Below are positions 57,514 through 64,000 of a stretch of DNA of 64,000 nucleotides, piece by piece. This stretch comes from Litoditis marina. Taxonomy: Eukaryota; Nematoda; Chromadorea; Rhabditida; Rhabditidae. The notes beneath the pieces were generated by a model, which did not search any database, was not told where the DNA came from, and worked only from the letters and a program-made list of their open reading frames with translations. The stretch spans positions 12,691,095-12,755,094 of the forward strand of contig OZ038439.1 of assembly GCA_964036275.1 (NCBI GenBank). Direction: 5' to 3'. A program made the position numbers and the translations under genes. The stretch's first letter is position 1, and the number at the start of each line of letters is the position of its first letter.

Positions 57514-57799
57514 CGGAGAGATACGTTTCGGACGCAGTTTGTTAGAGAACCTTTTATTTGATCTTCTACTTCTCAATCTGGAAAATAGTATCACAACAGG
57601 AAAATATCCGCTTTTCTCATTGTGCTTCTCTCTAATTACCTTTTTCTAAACCTAACTCGAGAGCATTTGATTCTGGCGGCAATGCTCAGGGAGAAAACTG
57701 CTTATCTGACTTCTTCGAATGTTCACAACTTGTGTTGTAATGAGTGATGTAGACTTCTGGAATTCAACACATAGGTTTTTTTTCAGAATATTATTTGAA

Positions 57800-58275
57800 A
57801 TGATTTCCCGAATTCTACTGATTGTTCTTCTTCTCGTTGCGTTCGCCTGTATCGCTGAAGCGCAGTGGGGTTACGGTGGCGGGTATTATGGAGGTTGGTT
57901 TAAACTTGTTATCGAATTTTAAAATTACAGATTACCTCTTTGAATTAGTTATTTAGTTTTATAGGCAAACCGAATTATATCTGGTAGTGATCTCAGAGAT
58001 GGTCAGACCCTTCAAAGTTTTTCACTGTAATGATTATACGAGAAAAAGATGGAAAACGCCAAAAAATATGGAAAACGCCAAAATTTCTCAATTCGTTCGA
58101 GTTACGGTGAACATAAACCATAAAAGGAAAGTATCCCAATCAACCCCTCGCAGCTGTTCATTTTCCAGGTTACGGTCGTGGTTACTACCGCCCCTACCGC
58201 CACCACCACCACCACCATCACCACCACGGGTACTATGGCGGATACTCACCATATGGGTATTATGGAAAGAAGTAG
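57800..58275 (+). CDS. Gly/Tyr/His-rich secreted peptide 2 (NLP-29/caenacin-like)
   Basis: Exons 57800-57893 and 58169-58275 give 66 aa. The signal peptide is MISRILLIVLLLVAFACIAEA. The mature chain starts QWGYGGGYYGG, the usual mature start of the NLP-29 group, then GYGRGYYRPYR, nine consecutive His residues, and GYYGGYSPYGYYGKK. It lacks the GWGK end of its two neighbours. The His run is encoded by mixed CAC/CAT codons. The intron sits at the same place and phase as in the other two genes, so all three derive from one ancestor. Probably an epidermal or gut antimicrobial peptide; inference from family. Confidence 0.8.
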
Positions 58276-58436
58276 ACACTATCTACTTATTATCGATAAT
58301 CTTTAGTTACTATATTGAATTACATTACATATACAGATCTCGTGTGATCAATGAACATCACGGAATTATTATGTGTTAACTAGAAAAAAATGCCTATGAC
58401 GACATACTATGCTAATGCACAGAATATTTCAAACCC

Positions 58437-58575
58437 CCTCTGAGGTCGTAATGCATGAAACCTCCCGGGCCGGGTTGGGATGTTATCCCGACCTCAATTG
58501 GCCGGAAAGTCGCCGAATCAAGCTCGGGATAGCATCCCAACCCGACCCGGGATGTTTCATGCATACGGCCTCTGG
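58437..58575. repeat. Inverted-repeat element with about 50-bp arms
   Basis: GAGGTCGTAATGCATGAAAC ... GGATGTTATCCCGA and TCGGGATAGCATCC ... GTTTCATGCATACGGCCTC pair as near-perfect arms rich in CCCGGG/AACCCGACCC. No coding. Confidence 0.8.
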
Positions 58576-59600
58576 AACATACTGTAAAAATAGAATGGTA
58601 TATCGATTTTTCGGAACGCTGAAAGATGAAAATATAAGCAATGGTTCGATTCTGTGTTCCATGAAAGTTCTATCAAATCAGAAACGAAGGAAATCGAAAC
58701 AAACATTTTTATATTGTATTGAGCAATTTTGTTGACTGCATGAAAAAGTGAATTCGCAGAGTAAACACAGTTTATTAGACATTTCTTTATTTTTTATTAT
58801 AGTCTTCATTTTCCCGAATCGATTGAGCGAAGCGCGGTGAAAGTTTTTGATTGTTTTCAAGCAGATGGTATACTGTTCATATCTTGTTTAGGAGTATGTT
58901 TTATTCACTGCTAGAACTACTTAACTTAATGTGTATCTGCTCACAATTTTTGGAGTCCATGAATTGAATTGGAGTTGGAATTTCTTGTGAACTCTAACAG
59001 ATGACGAGTAGACCTTTTTGCACTTGGACTTCTCAAGATATTCTTCCACTTTACGCTGGTACAGCTATCAGTATTTTGCAATATAAATCTGCAGAGTTAA
59101 ATTGATAAAAAGGTTTTACTCAGGAACTCAGGGAATTAATTTAGCTACAAACAGTTCCGTTTTGTAGAAAAACAATAGTTATTCAAACACCTCTAGAGTA
59201 GCATTCGGAAAACAATACTTTGTCTACGTGAAAAGTTTTTGCGTTCCGTTAAAAAAAAAAACACCACAGCTTGTCTATCAAACAAATAATCCATAGAGGA
59301 ACATCCCAGCGTTCTGCATCCGAAAGATCAGATTTTGCTTGTCTTTGTTTGACACATTTTTAAAAGACCTGTATCCAAACGTCTAGAAGATTCTAATCAT
59401 GAGTAAAAAAATACATACTAACGGAAGGCTGACTAAAAATTGTTCATTGGGATGTTTCTGCATACTGCCTCTAAACTGCCACACACAAACAAACATGCTT
59501 TTTTTGCAAATAGTTCATTGATCATTTGAGATCTGTATATACATAGTTACATAAATGGTCATAAATATATGTATTTGTGTACATAATATATTCCGTCTCG
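58576..59600. other. Intergenic, no gene recognised
   Basis: AT-rich spacer between peptide genes 2 and 3, which point towards each other. No exon seen. Confidence 0.45.
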
Positions 59601-59608
59601 TTCATCAT

Positions 59609-59757
59609 CTACTTTCCCCAACCGTATCCGCCGTATCCGCCGTAGTACCCTCCGTGGTGGTGGTAGTGGCGGCGGTAGGGACGGAAACGGCGACGACCAT
59701 AACCTGAAATACGCATATATAATACTTTTTTCACAAGTTTGTACAATGTAGGTAACG

Positions 59758-59820
<63 letters not shown>

Positions 59821-60224
59821 CTTTTTTCACAAGTTTGTACAATATAGGTATCGAAAAATTGGTGTACAGTTGATATGTTTTTGATGCTACTAGCTGTTCA
59901 AAGCTGTTTTTCATTGAAAACTTGAGTCAGAGTCTCGAACAGAAAACAGAACTAATTTAAATCACCTACAGTCGCCAAGCAGGGAATCACTCGTTAAAAT
60001 TGCATATATCGTAACTGTTAACGTTGAGCGCATGTTGCGTTCAGAAACTACAATAACACACGTTCTTTACGTCTTTTTGGATTGAATTTTGAGAACAACA
60101 ACGTGTCCAACAACAGAAAGAAGTACCCACCTCCATAGTGTGAGTGGCCGTAGCCCCATTGGGCCTCGGCGATGCACGCGAAAGCGACGAGAAGAAGAGC
60201 AACCAGGACAATTCGGGAAATCAT
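59609..60224 (-). CDS. Gly/Tyr/Arg/His-rich secreted peptide 3 (NLP-29/caenacin-like)
   Basis: Minus-strand exons 60131-60224 and 59609-59703 give 62 aa. The signal peptide is MISRIVLVALLLVAFACIAEA. The mature chain starts QWGYGHSHYGG, then GYGRRRFRPYRRHYHHHGG, the most basic of the three, and ends YYGGYGGYGWGK. Both ends agree with the NLP-29/NLP-31 type of antimicrobial peptide known from C. elegans. The intron holds a long (TA)n run (59762-59816). The ATG follows a TTTCAG acceptor by six bases. Opposite strand to genes 1 and 2, but with the same promoter motifs. Confidence 0.82.
59762..59816. repeat. (TA)n microsatellite
   Basis: About 27 TA dinucleotides inside the intron of peptide gene 3, flanked by a direct repeat of TACTTTTTTCACAAGTTTGTACAATRTAGGTA. 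Confidence 0.9.
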
Positions 60225-60523
60225 TTTGTTCTGAAATTACAATGTGAATGAAAATTTATAGGCAAAATTAATAATGAAATGAGACAGAAGACCACTTTTT
60301 CAATACAGTCCTACTACGGGCAAACCGTGAAAACAAGCGAAGGTTGCTACAAAATGTATTCTTTGTTCTAGTGAAAAGTACAGTTCTCAACTAAGCCCTA
60401 TATTTGTATCATTTAACTAAAAAGCCGCATGGTGAGTAAACGATGTTAAATGATAATAACGATGAACCCTGTAGGGGAATAAGAAAACAGCTTGTTGACT
60501 GATATCTCAGAGAACAGTCCAGT

Positions 60524-60592
60524 CTTTTATAGGGGTGTCTCTCCACGTTTTATCGCCGTTACAGCCTATTCGGCCAATCAGTGACATCACTG
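60524..60592 (-). promoter_or_regulatory. Promoter module of peptide gene 3
   Basis: On the minus strand: TCAGTGATGTCACTGATTGG then CCGAATAGGC, then TATAAAAG (60524-60531). The TTGGCCGAAT and TGATGTCA motifs match the modules at 55085 and 57424. Confidence 0.6.
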
Positions 60593-60609
60593 ATTCTTGT
60601 TTGGGAAGC

Positions 60610-61260
60610 GGCAACAGCATTGGATCTTTTCGACGAAAACAAACTTTTCAGCCACTTTTGAAGGTCATTTTCTCGAAATTACAATCAAAAAGGGCGAATA
60701 GAACATAGAACATGAGAAAAACAGCACTGATCATTGTACGGAATTTGACGAACGGGCAAAATGCACTTAATCGGACGGTATCTCGTGAGATTATCTCATA
60801 AGATGTCTCTGAAGTGAAGTGCAAGAAATGCCTTGTTAATCCTATGCCTAATCATAACTTGATCGTGAAAAATTATCAACAGTCCCATAAATTTCCGCAA
60901 CATTTTTTGGCTAGTATTTTTTTCAACCACTATCAGAAAACCAACAAAAGATTAAGTTTCGGGAGGCAAAATTGAATCTGTACTCAGCTTGTGTTTAGTT
61001 CAACGGAAAATTAGAACCACAAATTTTTACTGTTCAGCTCGAGAAGTTATCGCATGTACTATTCGAGCGATTTAACTACGAAAAAACCTAAATATAACGT
61101 TGCGCGCGCCAAAACAAGCAAACACGTGTCAACCGTATGCAAACTAGGTTCCTTAGTTTGAATTGAAAGATATACTTATCGGTTTCTCTTGATAAGCTCT
61201 TTTATACTGACTTTCCTCTCTGTCCCCCGTCAATAAGAAATCAAAAACCCGCGTGATTTA
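60610..61260. other. Intergenic, no gene recognised
   Basis: AT-rich. Contains GTTGCGCGCGCCAAAACAAG at 61100, related to GTTGCGCACAACATGTGCAT at 6260, suggesting a shared repeat. Confidence 0.35.
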
Positions 61261-61318
61261 TGATCGTTTATTTTGTAAACTTCTTGATAACAGATATGTG
61301 GGATTCGCTTTTCATGGA

Positions 61319-61520
61319 ACTGGGGCGACCGCGTGACCAACTTTTTTGATGACCGCACCAATTCGACCCCGTTTTCGGGACACTGTCATAACATTGAGAA
61401 TAGGGTAGAAAACAAATCCGTGCACCTTTTTGTTGAGTAGCAGATAGAAATATGGGTTCATTGTTGCATTCACATGCAATCACGTAAAATACCAGAGAAA
61501 TAAGCTGAACTCATTTCTTA
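61319..61520 (-). pseudogene. Remnant of a 7TM receptor C-terminus, frameshifted
   Basis: On the minus strand, after TTCAG, one frame reads LISLVFYVIAC. A shifted frame then reads VNATMNPYFYLLLNKKVHGF and continues basic (SRKRGRIGAVIKKVGH) to a stop at about 61319. 'NATMNPYFYLL' is the helix-7 NPxxY region of rhodopsin-type GPCRs, in a form common in nematode serpentine receptors. The two pieces are out of frame at about 61460-61468, and no upstream exons are found, so it is a decayed fragment. Confidence 0.55.
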
Positions 61521-61659
61521 TTTGTTATTGCTACAGTATTAACCGAAATTGCATAGTTTCCCTAAAGCAAGAGTCTTGTAATAAAAAATGTATCTCGCAT
61601 TAATCCGGAAAATCACGACTTTTTGCATTTTCGAAGAAGTCCACCTTACGCACAGATTA

Positions 61660-61831
61660 ACGATAGTAATACGGACGGCAATGGTGACTGTCCCATCCTG
61701 CGTCTCTCGCTCTGCCTCACTATTTCTTGTCTCTTACTACGTCCCGGCGGGATGTGAGAACAGAGAAGTAGCGTATGTTTGAGGATACGCAGAATGGGAT
61801 GAAGATGTCGGGATCTTCTAGCATACGTACT
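61660..61831. repeat. GTACGTATGCTAGAAGATC inverted-repeat element, second copy
   Basis: CCATCCTGCGTCTCTCGCTC ... GAGGATACGCAGAATGGGAT and end GATCTTCTAGCATACGTACT match the element at 18870-19042. The left terminal motif is lost. Confidence 0.65.
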
Positions 61832-61832
61832 C

Positions 61833-61917
61833 AGAACTCAGAAACGTGCAATTACAAAGTGCACGATTCTTCATTAGAATGCTAACTTTACGTGACTGTT
61901 CAATTTACTTCCAGTTT
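61833..61917 (-). repeat. GTCAATTG/GTCACGTG MITE, partial inverted copy
   Basis: CAGAACTCAGAAACGTGCAA core and ACGTGACTGTTCAATTTACT end. It abuts the preceding inverted-repeat element. Confidence 0.65.
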
Positions 61918-62190
61918 AGTCCATTGACGTAATTAACATGTGGGGCAGTTCGAAAATTTAATATACATAAAAGCAAACATAAAACCCGGTCATCGTATCG
62001 CATGAACCAGAATTTCCGAGTATTCCGAAGTACTTGAAGAACAGTCTAGGTGTCAAGAAAACTCATTTCGAAACGACAAATGATGACCTTTCATGATAAA
62101 AAAGCAAGCAGAAACTTTTGTACGTAGTTTGATCACGGAAAGTTTTCAAAATACGATTAGGATTCTGATATTAAATTCAACCTTTTGCAG

Positions 62191-62520
62191 AGCTTCAACA
62201 CTGTTGTAGCTAAGGTCACTGACCAAACTACAACTTCAACCCAGTTCGCCGATCCTGTTCTGTCAATACAAATGGAGTTAGTTGAACAAACTAGGAATCT
62301 GATTTCCAATCTTGTGTCCGCTTTTCCTTCTCCAAATTATATATCTACTCCCACAAATGAATTTTATTTTGATGATGAATCTGCTATCCAAAGTACCGTT
62401 CTGTTGAAGTTTTACGAATGCCTGATGATTCTTCTCCTCTGTGTCTCTCGCCTCCAAGTGTTGACTCTCCATCGTTCCATGATGCTCTCGATGATGTTTC
62501 TTTGAAACGCGTAAATGACA
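62191..62520 (+). pseudogene. Unrecognised coding remnant with one frameshift
   Basis: After TTTTGCAG, an open frame reads SFNTVVAKVTDQTTTSTQFA ... NEFYFDDESAIQSTVLL up to about 62406. From there a different frame is open as EVLRMPDDSSPLCLSPPSVD ... VNDNVDNVS and stops at 62518-62520. A single missing base near 62405 would explain this. The content is acidic and Ser/Pro-rich near the C-terminus. No family recognised. Confidence 0.4.
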
Positions 62521-64000
62521 ATGTTGACAATGTTTCATAATATGCACCTGAGCGGAGCCTTCATGTGTGAACGTTACAGCTGTTTTAATGGTTACTATCA
62601 ATTATACCCTCATCTCGCCCCAATTGTATCTGATGTGTACTTTAATAATAATAATAACTCATTTGTTCATATGCATGAGAACCCACTTCAATCAAAAATG
62701 ACCTAACTACATGTACCTAAGAAGAGGGGGAAAAGAAAACAAACTAACACAACATTTAGACATGAAATCTGATAAGAAAATTACTGAAAGCGGCCTACTT
62801 TGATAGTTATGGTTTTCGTTTCAACATCAATCAATCCTGGGTATCGTTTACATCTATATCTTCTCACTGGCTCGGTCGTGACATCAACTTATCAGAAATT
62901 TTATGTATATACCAGATTTTCTTTGTTGTTTTTGAAAGTCAGTACAAATCGTTCAAGTTCGTGATTCCATGTTTGTTCATCACTATACTGATAAATTTTA
63001 TTATTATTATAGATTTCACTTGAGCAGAAATGTTCATTTTATCTCTGAATGCACGACCGAGTCAGTGAGAAGATCTAGATGTGAACGATGATCATCGTTT
63101 CAATTGTGCAGTACTTCAACTGCAACAATGCGTATTATACAATCAGCGCGTAACAGAGTGAACAATACTCTACATTTTATTCTTTCTCCTAAATCTACAA
63201 TCATAGTTTGTAGTGCCACATATACCAATGTGGAAAGACACGTGTTCAATCGCGAATGAACATTCTATTCTATTCTATTCTATCCATTTAAATGTAATCA
63301 TTTGCGTATCCGCAAAGACGTATGTAATGAAACGTGGGAGAAGCGCACAAGTCGGACACATCGACACTGAGAAAGCGCCTGGCTATAGTTGTATTCCATT
63401 TGCAGCGTGTAAGATTCATTTGTCTGAGGCCGTGCTCAGGAACCTGCCGGCTGTGATATCGCACTCTGCGTCTCTTCGAATGTGCGCTATTTCTCTACTA
63501 CTCTGAAGTTAAAAACCGAGTTGTTTACCAAGGTTCGCCGAAAACCCAAGTTGTTAATCAAGTATCCGACTTTTACCGAGACCTTGGTGCACAATGGTGC
63601 ACCAATCTTTGATTTCACAACTTGATATCAACTAGTGACCAATTTGGTGGGGCGAACCTTGGTAAACAACTCGGTTTTTAACTTCAGAAAATCTCACACA
63701 CAGCTCGCCGGCATACAAGGCTCACGAAGTATTGCGCAAATTGTAGTGCGCAGTGAACATTGTGACTCAGAACCACTGTGTACCATTGAATGTTTTCCGA
63801 TTGACCATTGAATGTTTTCCGATTGAATATATGTTTCATGAAATACTAATGTTTTCCTGAACGCGTTTTTGCTCATAAGCTAAGATAAAGATGAGAAATC
63901 ATATACAGAATCGTAAACTCGTGGAGAAATCCTGACATAATGATGAACCCCTACCATCAAGCGCTTGAAATACATAGGTAACGAGACTCCCCTTAGGCGG
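62521..64000. other. Intergenic with inverted-repeat elements
   Basis: A hairpin pair ATCTTCTCACTGGCTCGGTC (from 62858) / CGACCGAGTCAGTGAGAAGAT (to 63075) and the ACTCTGAAGTTAAAAACCGAG element (63500-63688). No gene seen to the window end. Confidence 0.4.
63500..63688. repeat. ACTCTGAAGTTAAAAACCGAG inverted-repeat element, copy 2
   Basis: Same ends as 23208-23398 with the interior inverted (CCGAAAACCCAAGTTGTTAA on the left arm here, on the right arm there). Confidence 0.75.

Noticed and set aside
59614..59914. Single-exon 101-codon minus-strand ORF containing a Tyr/Ile run
   Set aside because: It reads through the (TA)n intron. The spliced model with the upstream signal-peptide exon fits the paralogues.

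Overview
This window looks like nuclear DNA of a nematode, most probably Caenorhabditis or a close relative. Genes have many small exons with GT..TTTCAG introns, and several start codons sit just after a pyrimidine-CAG acceptor, as expected for spliced-leader trans-splicing. The gene families are also typical: OAC acyltransferases, a saposin-like (SPP) protein, chemoreceptor-like membrane proteins and NLP-29/caenacin-type peptides that open QWGYG and end GYGWGK. All gene models were spliced by eye from splice signals and reading phase; no alignment or transcript data were available.

Layout. 0.4-0.5 kb: first exon of a Cys-rich secreted peptide, cut by the window edge (-). 4.6-10.0 kb: seven-exon multipass chemoreceptor-like gene (+). 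11.7-13.8 kb: 99-aa secreted protein (+). 14.3-14.8 kb: 84-aa Tyr/Ala-rich secreted peptide (+). 16.6-22.1 kb: tandemly duplicated, decayed exon-like units, function unknown. 23.6-24.3 kb: Cys-containing secreted protein (+), convergent with a six-cysteine saposin-like gene at 24.7-26.4 kb (-). 26.9-27.9 kb: small unrecognised gene (-). 31.0-34.2 kb and 43.2-51.4 kb: two tandem oac acyltransferase paralogues (+). The first is a pseudogene with a frameshift and no SGNH half. The second has an intact 671-codon frame but a damaged 5' splice site. They are separated by a 6-kb stretch bounded by perfect 62-bp inverted repeats. 51.7-54.4 kb: six-exon Gly/His/Pro/Tyr-rich secreted peptide gene (-) built from repeated phase-1 mini-exons, one with a dead acceptor. 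55.6-60.2 kb: three two-exon Gly/Tyr/His-rich peptide genes (two +, one -) with a shared promoter module. 61.3-62.5 kb: gene remnants.

The common theme is secreted, probably defence- or surface-related products: a saposin-like protein, Gly/Tyr/His-rich peptides and Cys-rich small proteins. The oac pair is of the membrane O-acyltransferase type. No operon is demonstrated.

Noncoding DNA is dense in short mobile elements. They include a MITE family with GTCAATTG/GTCACGTG ends (about nine copies), a GGCGGCGTAGCA family (three), a roughly 200-bp element combining CTATAG-type ends with a tRNA-like core (about seven), hAT-like elements with TAGGGTTGTTAA ends and 8-bp target duplications filled by TCGAG-type minisatellite (three), and several large hairpins. 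The most unusual items are the exon with a dead splice site, the lesions in both oac copies, the tRNA-core elements, the hAT/minisatellite elements and a perfect 145-bp palindrome.
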